A stretch of 64,000 nt of DNA from Chloroflexota bacterium (lineage in GTDB: Bacteria; Chloroflexota; Anaerolineae; J102). Positions 8,826 through 17,979 of this stretch are shown here, in pieces. The notes below the pieces were generated by a model. That model was not told the origin of the DNA. It made no database searches and worked only from the letters and a program-made list of their open reading frames with translations. How positions within the stretch are numbered: position 1 is the first letter of the stretch; each line of letters opens with the position of its first letter. The translations under genes were made by a program, and so were the position numbers. The DNA lies in assembly GCA_029782215.1 (NCBI GenBank), contig JAKOVD010000073.1:1-64000 (forward strand), written 5' to 3'.

Positions 8826-8846
8826 AGAGAAGACGTGGGAACGCTA

Positions 8847-8870
8847 GAACGTTCAAACGTCTGAACGTTC
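8847..8870. promoter_or_regulatory. imperfect 24-bp palindrome with two GAACGTTC octamers
   Basis: GAACGTTC occurs at 8847-8854 and 8863-8870, each self-complementary, and the whole 24 bp is palindromic except for one base pair of positions. It sits 21 bp upstream of the HAD phosphatase start and downstream of the E2 stop on the same strand. It could be an operator or an RNA hairpin; the sequence does not decide. Confidence 0.45.
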
Positions 8871-8890
8871 AGAGGAGAAAGGGCGACAGG

Positions 8891-10090
<1,200 letters not shown>

Positions 10091-10093
10091 GGC

Positions 10094-11128
10094 CTACGCC
10101 TCCTGCCCCACGAGCTGCCGGAGGGCCTGTTCGATGCGGCCGTCGTTGGGCAGGGTGTGGGCCTCGCAGGTGTAGTTGAACGGCATCGGTGTGTGGCGGG
10201 CGGTCACCCGCATCACCGGGGCGTCCAGGTAGTCGAACGCCAGCTCTGACACCTGGGCGGCGATCTCGGCGGCGGTGCTGGCGAAGCCGGTCTCCTCGGC
10301 GACCACCAGGCAGCGGTGCGTCCGCTCCACCGAGCGCACGATGGTGGCGATGTCCAGGGGATAGAGGGTGCGCGGGTCGATCACCTCGATGCTGATGCCG
10401 GACTCCCGCTCCAGCCTGTCAGCCAGGCGCAGCGCGCGGTGGACCATGAGCGACGTGGCGACCACGGTCACGTCACGCCCCTCCCGCCGCACGGCGGCGA
10501 CGCCAAAGGGCACCTCATAGTCGGTGTCCGGCGCCGGGGTCATCCAGGCTGCAAATTCGCCCACCGCACTGGCCGCCGTTCCACCGGGCGAGGCCGAGCC
10601 GTAGAGCAGCTTGTGCTCGAGGAAGACCACCGGGTTGAGGTCCTTGAAGGCGGAGCGGAGCAGGCCGCGGGCGTCGTAAGGCGTCGCCGGCAGCACGACT
10701 TTGAGGCCCGGGGTGTGGGTGAACCAGGATTCCAGGCTTTGGGAGTGCTGCGCCGCGCGTCCCGTGGCGCCAAAGGGCGCCCGCATGATCACGGGAACGT
10801 TGAGTTTGCCGCCCGACATGACGCGGAACTTGGCCATGTGGTTGGCGATGGAATCCATGGCATTGGCCATGAAGTCAACAAACTGGAACTCTGCCACAGG
10901 CCGCAGCCCCGTCAGGGCCGCGCCCATCGCCAAGCCGGCGATGGCGATCTCGGAGATGGCGGTGTCAGCCACGCGCTCCGGCCCGAACTCCTCGTAGAGT
11001 CCTTCGGTGACGCGGTAGGCGCCGCCGAACTTGCCGATGTCTTCGCCAAGAATGAAGACGCGCTCATCCCTCTGCATCTGCTGGCGCAGAGTCTCCCGCA
11101 GCGCCTGGGCAATGGTGGTATAGGGCAT
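10094..11128 (-). CDS. 2-oxoacid dehydrogenase E1 component, beta subunit
   Basis: A 344-residue transketolase-like pyrimidine-binding and C-terminal domain protein. The N-terminal IAQALRETLRQQMQRDERVFILGEDIG holds the Glu that activates thiamine diphosphate, and FVDFMANAMDSIANHMAKF is the family core. The C-terminal domain includes LEVIDPRTLYPLD-like ISIEVIDPRTLYPLD. It lies between E1alpha (18 nt upstream) and E2 (3 nt downstream) and forms the alpha2beta2 decarboxylase that loads acyl groups on the E2 lipoate. Confidence 0.94.
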   Translation of the reverse strand: MPYTTIAQALRETLRQQMQRDERVFILGEDIGKFGGAYRVTEGLYEEFGPERVADTAISEIAIAGLAMGAALTGLRPVAEFQFVDFMANAMDSIANHMAKFRVMSGGKLNVPVIMRAPFGATGRAAQHSQSLESWFTHTPGLKVVLPATPYDARGLLRSAFKDLNPVVFLEHKLLYGSASPGGTAASAVGEFAAWMTPAPDTDYEVPFGVAAVRREGRDVTVVATSLMVHRALRLADRLERESGISIEVIDPRTLYPLDIATIVRSVERTHRCLVVAEETGFASTAAEIAAQVSELAFDYLDAPVMRVTARHTPMPFNYTCEAHTLPNDGRIEQALRQLVGQEA

Positions 11129-11146
11129 GATGGCTCCTTTGCCCGC

Positions 11147-12142
11147 TCAGGGGGTCAGAGGGTCAACGCCCTCGGCATAGACGTGGCGCAGGGCGGCATC
11201 GACTGGCGGTTCCGGGCTGGTGCGGGCGTAAGCCACGGCGTCCTCCAGCTCGGCCCGCACCTCCTGGCGGATGCGGCCGGCATCGCCCGCCAGCATCAGT
11301 CCCTGGGCGACCAGGCGGCGCTCAAGCTGCTCGATGGGGTCACGCTGCTGCCAGAGGGCGACCTCAGCCTCGGTGCGGTAGACGGGCTTCTCAAAGCGGG
11401 AGTGGCCGCGGTAGCGATAGGTCTTGCATTCCAGCAGGGTCGGTCCCTCCCCCGTTCGCGCCCGCGCCACGGCGGCATCGGCAGCCGCGTGGACGGCAAG
11501 GGCGTCCATGCCGTCGACGACGAGGCCGGGAAAGCCATAGCCGGCGGCGCGGCTGGCGATGTCGGGCACCGCCGAGGCATGGGCGAAGGGCACCGAAAAC
11601 CCGTAGAGGTTGTTCTCACACACGTAGACGACGGGCAGCTTCCAGGCCCCGGCCTGGTTCAGGCTTTCATGGAAGGCGCCCTCGTTGGCAGCGCCGTCGC
11701 CGAAGAAGGCGACGGCCACCTGGCCCGAACGCCGCAGTTTGGCGGAAAGGGCGGCCCCCGTGGCGATGGCGATGCCGCCGCCCACGATGCCGGTGGCGCC
11801 GAGCATGCCGACGGCCGGGTCCGACAAGTGCATGGAGCCCCCCATGCCACGGCAGCAGCCGGTATCCCTGGCGAACATCTCCGCCATCAGGCTGCGCAGC
11901 GACACGCCCTTGGCGATGGCGTGCCCGTGCCCGCGGTGGGTGCTGGTGATGTAGTCGCCGGGCTGAAGGGCGGCGCACACCCCGGCGGCGACCGCTTCCT
12001 GGCCGGTGTACTGGTGCATGGTGCCCGGCATGGCCTCGGTCAGGAACAGGTTGTAGAGGCGCTCCTCGAACTCGCGGATGGCCACCATGGTGCGGTATAT
12101 CCAACGCAGTTGATCGGCGCCGGCCAGCGCGGCAAGGGTCAT
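11147..12142 (-). CDS. 2-oxoacid dehydrogenase E1 component, alpha subunit
   Basis: A 331-residue thiamine-diphosphate enzyme. The ThDP fold signature runs from GDGAANEGAFHESLN to ENNLYGFS (GDG...NN, near residues 160-190). HRGHGHAIAKG and YRYRGHS are further E1alpha motifs, the latter on the phosphorylation-loop equivalent. The start at 12142 overlaps the cyclase stop by 4 nt (ATGA), which fixes it; the longer frame into the cyclase gene was rejected. Sequence style is close to acetoin- and pyruvate-type E1alpha; the exact 2-oxoacid is not determined. Confidence 0.93.
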   Translation of the reverse strand: MTLAALAGADQLRWIYRTMVAIREFEERLYNLFLTEAMPGTMHQYTGQEAVAAGVCAALQPGDYITSTHRGHGHAIAKGVSLRSLMAEMFARDTGCCRGMGGSMHLSDPAVGMLGATGIVGGGIAIATGAALSAKLRRSGQVAVAFFGDGAANEGAFHESLNQAGAWKLPVVYVCENNLYGFSVPFAHASAVPDIASRAAGYGFPGLVVDGMDALAVHAAADAAVARARTGEGPTLLECKTYRYRGHSRFEKPVYRTEAEVALWQQRDPIEQLERRLVAQGLMLAGDAGRIRQEVRAELEDAVAYARTSPEPPVDAALRHVYAEGVDPLTP

Positions 12143-12819
12143 GCCTCTTCCTCCTCGATGGCGAGCAGACGGATGGGGCAGGCGTCCATACCGTGCATCT
12201 TGAGCGGCAGGATCCAGCACTCAAAGCGCTGGCGCCGCAGTTGGCCCATGTCGCCGACGGCCTCGATCAGCGCCCGCCCATGCTCCTTGAGCAGCAGGGT
12301 GTGGTTGGGGTGGTAGTCGGTGCCCTTGACCTCGATGCCGGTGGCGTCGATGCCCAGCACATAGACATCCTTCGCCTCGATCAGCCAGCGCATGGCCTCC
12401 GGCTCCAGGTAGGGTCGGTTGTGGGCGGTGGGGGTGTTGTGGTTGGTGAACCGGCCCGTGAACAGGAACACGATGTCGCCCGTCTGGATGAGGTCATCGT
12501 GGGCCTGCAGATCGGCCAGGGTGATGGCCTCGTTGTCCGCCTTGTGGCGGAAATCGAGCACGCAGGCCGGGCCGATTAGCCGGTCAAGGGGGAAAGCGGC
12601 GGCATCGGCGCCGGCGGCATCGAAGTGCCGGGGAAACTCGATGTGGGTGCCGATATGGGTCGACATGTGCACGGTCTGCAGGATGTAGTCGATGTCGGCG
12701 CGGCGCTTGTACTGCGGGTAAATGTCGTTGACGTACTGCGACTCCAGCGTCAGGCCGTACTCCTCGCGGCCCGGCCAGATGTCGTGGCTGAGATCGACCA
12801 CGCGTTTGCCTTTGAGCAT
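12139..12819 (-). CDS. cyclase-family (kynurenine formamidase-like) hydrolase
   Basis: A 226-residue metal-dependent hydrolase of the cyclase/KynB family. The metal motif HxxxHxD appears as H55-IGT-H59-I-E61 followed by H65, with Glu in place of the usual Asp. The start VVDLSHDIWPG and the ending GMDACPIRLLAIEEEE are also family-like. The family hydrolyses amides and cyclic acyl compounds, including formylkynurenine and cyclic diketones. It is coupled to the E1alpha gene by ATGA, so it may feed the 2-oxoacid complex by ring or amide opening (inference). It starts 4 nt after the GntR stop. Confidence 0.85.
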   Translation of the reverse strand: MLKGKRVVDLSHDIWPGREEYGLTLESQYVNDIYPQYKRRADIDYILQTVHMSTHIGTHIEFPRHFDAAGADAAAFPLDRLIGPACVLDFRHKADNEAITLADLQAHDDLIQTGDIVFLFTGRFTNHNTPTAHNRPYLEPEAMRWLIEAKDVYVLGIDATGIEVKGTDYHPNHTLLLKEHGRALIEAVGDMGQLRRQRFECWILPLKMHGMDACPIRLLAIEEEEA

Positions 12820-12823
12820 GGAA

Positions 12824-13609
12824 TCATTCCTCCGGGAGGGATGGGCTGCGGGATGCGCCCGGTGCGGCGGGTGCAGCGCCGAGGGTGACGCGGAAGGCCA
12901 GGCGGTCGGCCCGCAGCCAGACCTCCGAGCACTCCAGGGCGGCGCCCTCCTGATCGTAGGTGACGGCGAACAGGCGGAACAGCGGCGCTCCCACGCGCAC
13001 GCGCAGTAGGCCCGCCTGCAGCCTGCCGGCAGCCACGGCCTCGATCAGGCGGCTGCCGCTGGCCGGCTCCTTGCCGGCGCCGGCGGCGAGGGCAGCGTTG
13101 AGGGAACGGCTGGTGAAGTCAACTGCGGCCACCCGCCGGCCCAGCGCCTCGGGCAGGAAGGTCACGCCCAGAAAGAGGGGTTCCTCCTGGACGAAGCGAA
13201 GGCGCTCCAGGCGCAGGACGGCAGCGCCTTCAGGCAGGCCGAGGGCCTGGGCGATAGCCGCGGGTGCGGGGATGAAGCCCTGCTTTAGCACCTGCGAGCG
13301 CACGGCCAGCCCCTGTGCGGCCATGCCGGCGGCAAATCCGCCCACATCCTGCATCAGGTAGGCGGCGAGCTTGCGCTCGGCCACAAAGCTGCCCTTGCCC
13401 TTGATGCGCGTGATGGCGCCGCTACGCTCCAGCTCGTCCAGCGCCTGGCGCACAACCGTCCGCGAGACCTCGTACTGCCGGCCCAGCTCGGACTCAGAGG
13501 GGAGCGGGGCGTCTGCACTCCAGCCGCCATCCTGGATCTCTTGCCTCAGCTCGTCGGCAAGCTGGATATAGAGGGGAAGCGGGCTGGTGGGGTTGAGGGG
13601 GGAGGACAT
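12824..13609 (-). CDS. GntR/HutC-family transcriptional regulator with UTRA domain
   Basis: A 261-residue regulator. The N-terminal winged helix (about residues 8-80) includes YIQLADELRQEIQ, PSESELGRQYEVSRTVVRQALDEL and the wing ITRIKGKGSFVA. The C-terminal UTRA effector domain includes RLERLRFVQEEPLFLGVTFLP. The start at 13609 was chosen because upstream codons in frame only translate a 7-bp tandem repeat. No Shine-Dalgarno is visible; the repeat starts 4 nt before the ATG. It heads the operon of the cyclase and 2-oxoacid dehydrogenase, which it likely represses through the palindrome at 13778-13805. Confidence 0.9.
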   Translation of the reverse strand: MSSPLNPTSPLPLYIQLADELRQEIQDGGWSADAPLPSESELGRQYEVSRTVVRQALDELERSGAITRIKGKGSFVAERKLAAYLMQDVGGFAAGMAAQGLAVRSQVLKQGFIPAPAAIAQALGLPEGAAVLRLERLRFVQEEPLFLGVTFLPEALGRRVAAVDFTSRSLNAALAAGAGKEPASGSRLIEAVAAGRLQAGLLRVRVGAPLFRLFAVTYDQEGAALECSEVWLRADRLAFRVTLGAAPAAPGASRSPSLPEE

Positions 13610-13613
13610 CGGG

Positions 13614-13704
13614 GGCAGGTAGCAGGTAGCAGGTAGCAGGTAGCAGGTAGCAGGTAGCAGGTGGCAGGTGGCAGGTGGCAGGTGGCAGGTGGCAGGTGGC
13701 AGGT
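13614..13704. repeat. 13 tandem copies of a 7-bp unit (RGCAGGT)
   Basis: One GGCAGGT, then six AGCAGGT, then six GGCAGGT follow without interruption, 91 bp in all. The array ends 4 bp from the GntR start codon, in the position where a Shine-Dalgarno would be on the minus strand (there it reads as ACCTGCC or ACCTGCT units). A shorter array of the same unit precedes the LacI gene at 24673-24700, and flanking bases 13702-13745 also resemble 24700-24745. Regular slippage-prone repeats here could change leader length. Confidence 0.85.
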
Positions 13705-13777
13705 GGCTTCCGAGCAGCAACCGTGAGGGAGCTGGTGCGGGGGGGCAAGGAGCAAGGGGCAAAGCTCGCCAAATGGG

Positions 13778-13805
13778 TTATCATCCTGTCATGACAGGAT
13801 GATAA
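13778..13805. promoter_or_regulatory. perfect 28-bp palindrome, likely GntR operator
   Basis: The half-site TTATCATCCTGTCA (13778-13791) is followed directly by its exact reverse complement (13792-13805). It lies about 170 bp upstream of the GntR gene and about 200 bp upstream of the divergent SulP gene. A dyad with a CTGTCA/TGACAG core fits a dimeric winged-helix repressor. A weaker related dyad, ACCTGT-3 nt-ACAGGT, is at 13912-13926. Confidence 0.65.
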
Positions 13806-13911
13806 GTAACGGGGATTGGCCTGTCAAGTTGCGGCCAGGGGCAGCTTGAGGGGCGGGAAGTGCGGCCTGGCGCACGACGTTGCAGAGCTTCCCAACCTCG
13901 CAAGCTCGCAT

Positions 13912-13926
13912 ACCTGTTTGACAGGT
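13912..13926. promoter_or_regulatory. secondary dyad ACCTGT-N3-ACAGGT
   Basis: Six-base inverted arms separated by TTG lie 76 bp upstream of the SulP start. The core resembles the CTGTCA/TGACAG centre of the large palindrome at 13778-13805, so it may be a second, weaker binding site of the same regulator. Support is only by similarity. Confidence 0.3.
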
Positions 13927-14001
13927 TGGGGAATCAAGGTATTATTGCGAACCTACAAATTGATGGCAGGGCAAATATCCCATTTGCAAAGGATTCGCTA
14001 C

Positions 14002-16254
14002 ATGGACCTCTCCCGCGCAGCCACCGTACCCCAGACTCTGCGGGACGCGTTCTCCCAGCGGTCGGAAGCGAACAAGGTACTGCCTGTCATGACCGCAGGA
14101 TTGGTTGCCGGGGTCATCGACATCTTTCTGTGTATCTCATTGGCGACCCTGGTCTTTGCAGGCCCCCTTTCGGTCATGGTGGGACGGGGTATCGGGGCGT
14201 TCCTCGCGGGCTCAATGATGTTGGCCTTCGTCGCCGCAATCACCAGCTCCATTCGCTACGTCGTCAGTGTCACCCAGGACAGTTCTGCCGCCATCCTGGC
14301 GATAGTGGCCGCCGGCATCGTGGCAGACATGGTAGGTCGCGGGGCTGCGGCCAATGACTCCAGCGTCTTCGCGACCGTCCTTGCAGCGATTGCCCTCACG
14401 TCCCTGGTGGCAGGCGCTCTCTTCCTGGCTATGGGGCACTTTCGGATGGGCAACCTGGGCCGCTTCGTGCCCTACCCCGTTGTCGGCGGCTTCCTCGCCG
14501 GCACCGGCTGGCTGTTGTTCACGGGGGGCGTTTCCGTAATGGCGAGCCAACCCTTCGGCCTGAGTACGCTTCCCACCCAACTTCTACCGCCGGCAGTATG
14601 GTCGTGGCTTCCGGGTGTGGCGTTCGGGTTCCTGCTTGTGCTTCTTTCACGTCGCGTCCACCACTATCTGCTTCTCCCCGCTCTTATTGGTGGAGCACTG
14701 GTCTTGTTTCACAGCCTGCTCTGGCTGACTGGCACCACGCGTGCCCAGGCGGAGGCGATGGGACTGCTCCTGGGTGGACAAGCGGTGAGCGCTCTATGGC
14801 GACCGTTGAACCCGGCGCTGCTGTTACAGGTGGACTGGCAAGCGATCGCCGGACAGGCCGGCAATCTGATCACGCTGGTGGTGGTAAGCTTCATCGCCCT
14901 TCTCATGAACGCAAGTGGCCTGGAACTGGTAGGGCGACGCGACGTGGACCTGGATCGTGAGCTGCGCAGTGCAGGGCTGGGCAACATGATGGCGGGACTG
15001 CTCGGCGGTGCGCCCGGCTATCAGTCCATCAGCTTCTCGACGCTCGCCTACCGCCTGGGGGCGGATAGCCGCTGGGTGGGCATCCTCGTGGCTTGCCTGT
15101 ACCTCGTGACGCTCGTTGCGGGTTCCTTCTTCCTGACGCTCGTTCCCAAGTTCGTTCTCGGCGGGCTGATCGTGTACCTGGGACTCAGCTTCCTGGTGGA
15201 ATGGCTCTACGAGGCCTGGCGGCAACTGCCTCATGGCGACTATGCAATTGTTGTGCTGATTGCGGTGACCATCGCCGTCTGGGGGTTCCTGCCAGGGTTG
15301 ATCGTCGGTGCGCTGGCGGCCGTCGTCCTGTTCGTGATCCGATACAGCAAGACGGACGCGGTCAAGCAGACACTGTCAGGCGTCACCTATCGCAGCAATG
15401 TCGATCGCGGTCCAGTCCACGAGGCGTCACTGCGGGCGCTCGGGGATCAGATTCTGATGCTCCGACTGCAGGGCTATCTCTTCTTCGGCACATCCGAAGC
15501 GCTGCTGAATCGGGTGCGTGCTCGCGTCTATGACCCGAACGCCGTTCCGCTGCGCTATCTCATCCTTGACTTCCGGCTTGTGCACGGCGTGGACGCCTCT
15601 GCCCTCAACAGCTTCGTCCGGATCCAGCACATGGCCGAGGCCAAGGACTTTGAGGTGTTATTAAGTCACCTCTCCACCGACTTGCACCACCAATTCGCGC
15701 GCATGGGGCTGACAAGCGGGGTCATGCGGGAAGCGCCAACCGGCGACGAGGGCATGGAATGGTGTGAGGAACAACTGCTGCAGCAAGCACTGCTGGAGCA
15801 GGAACAGGCAAAAGACTATGTGGTCCGCGATGAACTAAAGGCGTTTTGTCCCGACCCTTCGGCGACCTCGGTGCTCATGACCGCGTTCGAGCGCCTGGAG
15901 CACGAGAAGGACGCAGTGCTCATGCGCCAGGGTGAGATGAGCACCTCGGTCTTCCTGGTAGAGACGGGGCAGCTCAATGTCCTGGTTGAGGATGCGGAAG
16001 GACAGGTGCTCCGCGTGCGCCGCATCAGCTCAGGCACGGTCGTGGGCGAGGTCGGTTTCTATCTCGGGGAGCCGCGCACGGCGACTGTGGTCGCGGCCGA
16101 ACCGTCAGTGGTCTACTGTATGCGACAAACCACGCTGAAACGGCTTGAGGCGGAATGCCCTCAGGCGGCGATGGCCTTCCACCACTTCATCGCCCAGAGC
16201 GTGGCCAGACGGACGGTCGTCATGAATGCGTTGGTGCGGGACCTCCTGGCATAG
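14002..16254 (+). CDS. SulP-family anion transporter with STAS and cyclic-nucleotide-binding domains
   Basis: A 750-residue membrane protein. Residues about 25-470 form the SulP (SLC26-like) transporter core with 10-14 spans, including FVPYPVVGGFLAGTGWLL. A STAS domain follows (about 490-610; GVDASALNSFVRI holds the usual phosphorylatable Ser region). The C-terminal cNMP-binding fold (about 620-740) has the phosphate-binding cassette GEVGFYLGEPRTATVV with its Arg. The start at 14002 has AAAGGA 8 nt upstream. The protein probably moves sulfate, bicarbonate or another anion and is gated by STAS and nucleotide binding. It diverges from the GntR operon. Confidence 0.9.
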   Translation: MDLSRAATVPQTLRDAFSQRSEANKVLPVMTAGLVAGVIDIFLCISLATLVFAGPLSVMVGRGIGAFLAGSMMLAFVAAITSSIRYVVSVTQDSSAAILAIVAAGIVADMVGRGAAANDSSVFATVLAAIALTSLVAGALFLAMGHFRMGNLGRFVPYPVVGGFLAGTGWLLFTGGVSVMASQPFGLSTLPTQLLPPAVWSWLPGVAFGFLLVLLSRRVHHYLLLPALIGGALVLFHSLLWLTGTTRAQAEAMGLLLGGQAVSALWRPLNPALLLQVDWQAIAGQAGNLITLVVVSFIALLMNASGLELVGRRDVDLDRELRSAGLGNMMAGLLGGAPGYQSISFSTLAYRLGADSRWVGILVACLYLVTLVAGSFFLTLVPKFVLGGLIVYLGLSFLVEWLYEAWRQLPHGDYAIVVLIAVTIAVWGFLPGLIVGALAAVVLFVIRYSKTDAVKQTLSGVTYRSNVDRGPVHEASLRALGDQILMLRLQGYLFFGTSEALLNRVRARVYDPNAVPLRYLILDFRLVHGVDASALNSFVRIQHMAEAKDFEVLLSHLSTDLHHQFARMGLTSGVMREAPTGDEGMEWCEEQLLQQALLEQEQAKDYVVRDELKAFCPDPSATSVLMTAFERLEHEKDAVLMRQGEMSTSVFLVETGQLNVLVEDAEGQVLRVRRISSGTVVGEVGFYLGEPRTATVVAAEPSVVYCMRQTTLKRLEAECPQAAMAFHHFIAQSVARRTVVMNALVRDLLA

Positions 16255-16293
16255 ATGCTGAACGTGCAACGCCAGCGGTCCAGCCTGTAGCCT

Positions 16294-17796
16294 TCAGGGA
16301 CACGTCCACGACGTGCGCACGTCCGCGCCCGGCTGGATGCGGAAGGCGGGCTGGCCAGCGAAGATGTCACCCTCAGAGTGCGCCATACTGCCATTGACCC
16401 ACTGCTCGACCTTGTAGGGCTGCCCGTCCCAACTGTAGCCGGCATCGACGGGCACGCCGAAGATGTTGACCTGGCCGTTGGCGCCGTTGGCGCCGAAGCC
16501 GTCGGCATTCAGGGTCTGCCATTCGTTGTTGGGCGCCAGCCGGTAGACCTTGATCCAGCCGCCTTGAGGGGGCAGACAGGTGTGGATATTCCCCACCCAG
16601 TTGTAGGCGGTAGGCTGGTAGGAAAGCTCGACCAGGGCCGGCCCGCTGCCCTGCCAGTATTCCACCACGACCTCGTGCATGCCGTTCGAGACGTTGACCT
16701 CGTTGGTAAGGGTGGTTTTGCCATCGCTGCCACCCCACTTGTCGATTACGGTTGCCCAGTCCAGCCAAACGCGCACGCCGTCGTCCGATCTGACGGAAAA
16801 GAGGTAGCTGCCGCCGCCCAAAAAGACCTTTTGATACCAGCGCACCGAGAAATCCTGCCCGCTCATGTTGTGTCCCGGTCCGCTCGTCTGCCAATTGAAC
16901 CAGACGGCAGGATCGTCGCGTGAGAAGACCGGCGTGCCTGTGGCATCGCGGTTGTTGAAGTAGTCGCCGCGCCAGGCGCCCGCATGGGCCGGGTCGGTGG
17001 CGCTGCCGTCGTCCGGCGCCCACCAGACATGCACCTGGGCGTTCTCTGTGGCGTCAAAATAGTCCACCCGCAGCTCATGGAAGCCGCCGGTCAGCGAGGC
17101 GGTGGTGGAGTAGGTGACGGGGCCGGATGTGAGCCAGCGGTCGATGACCGGCCAGCCGTCCACGTAGACACGCACGCCGTCGTCTGCCGTGGCGTTGAAG
17201 CGCCAGGCGCCGGAGGGCAGGTTCACCTGACGCGTCCAGCGCACCGAAAAGTGGTCGGTGGGAATGCCAGGGGCCGGTGCGCCCAAGCCCCAATCGAAGT
17301 TGACGTCGGCGTCGTTCCGCACCAGCGCCGGCTCGCCGTTGAGGTCCGGGTTGGAGAAGTACTCACCCTTCCAGGCGCCGGTTGCGGCCGCAACGGGCGC
17401 GGCCGTTGGTTTGGGGGCCGCCGTCGCGGCGGGCGAACGGGTGACAACAGGCGTGACGGCTTTGGCGGCGGCAGGCCTGGTGGGAAGAGGAGTGGCCGAT
17501 GGCGCGGGCGGCAGCGTGGGCGCAGTGGTGGGGGTCGCCGTGTCCGCAGGAGCAGGGGCTGCCGTCGCCGCCCTGGTTGCGGTTGCGACTGCCGGAGCGG
17601 GCTCAGCGGTCGCTGCAGGCGCGGTCGGGACGACAGCCTCCGTGGCGGTCGCAGGCGGTGGCTCCACCGAAGGCGTGAAGGTCGGCACCAGAGCGTGCGT
17701 CGGCTCTGGCGTCATCGTCGGAGCCGGCGGGGGCACAGGGGCGCAGGCAGCGCACAACAGGGCCAGGGCCAGAGAGATGGCAAGGAAACGCGACAT
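16294..17796 (-). CDS. PA14-domain lipoprotein
   Basis: A 500-residue lipoprotein. Signal peptide [20 protein letters not shown] carries lipobox LCAAC. A Thr/Pro/Ala-rich linker covers about residues 25-145. Two PA14-like beta domains follow; each starts W(K/R)G(E/D)YF and has the core DDGVR(V)(Y/W)(V/L)D (about 150-270 and 285-415). The C-terminal 85 residues contain [24 protein letters not shown]14 domains bind carbohydrates or act in adhesion (family knowledge). It is convergent with the SulP gene and on the same strand as the upstream helicase gene. Possibly surface glycan binding. Confidence 0.85.
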   Translation of the reverse strand: MSRFLAISLALALLCAACAPVPPPAPTMTPEPTHALVPTFTPSVEPPPATATEAVVPTAPAATAEPAPAVATATRAATAAPAPADTATPTTAPTLPPAPSATPLPTRPAAAKAVTPVVTRSPAATAAPKPTAAPVAAATGAWKGEYFSNPDLNGEPALVRNDADVNFDWGLGAPAPGIPTDHFSVRWTRQVNLPSGAWRFNATADDGVRVYVDGWPVIDRWLTSGPVTYSTTASLTGGFHELRVDYFDATENAQVHVWWAPDDGSATDPAHAGAWRGDYFNNRDATGTPVFSRDDPAVWFNWQTSGPGHNMSGQDFSVRWYQKVFLGGGSYLFSVRSDDGVRVWLDWATVIDKWGGSDGKTTLTNEVNVSNGMHEVVVEYWQGSGPALVELSYQPTAYNWVGNIHTCLPPQGGWIKVYRLAPNNEWQTLNADGFGANGANGQVNIFGVPVDAGYSWDGQPYKVEQWVNGSMAHSEGDIFAGQPAFRIQPGADVRTSWTCP

Positions 17797-17979
17797 GGGG
17801 GACCGACTCCTTCCGGCGCAGCCGCCGGGCATGGATATCGTAGCGTGCCTTCCGATCAATAGCACGTGTCAGACAAGACGGCAAATGAAGGGTCGAGGTT
17901 CCCAACACTGAATATTCGCCCGGTGATGCTTGGGAGTCCTCACGCCCCAATCCCCATGAACCGTGTCAGTGCGCCGGTG

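Noticed and set aside
10316-12316. 666-codon plus-strand frame across the dehydrogenase E1 genes
   Set aside because: The minus strand encodes clear E1alpha and E1beta with overlapping operon junctions; the plus frame has a His/Gly/Arg-rich composition without domains.
13614-13704. CRISPR-like array
   Set aside because: The units are contiguous 7-bp tandem repeats without spacers and no cas genes are present.
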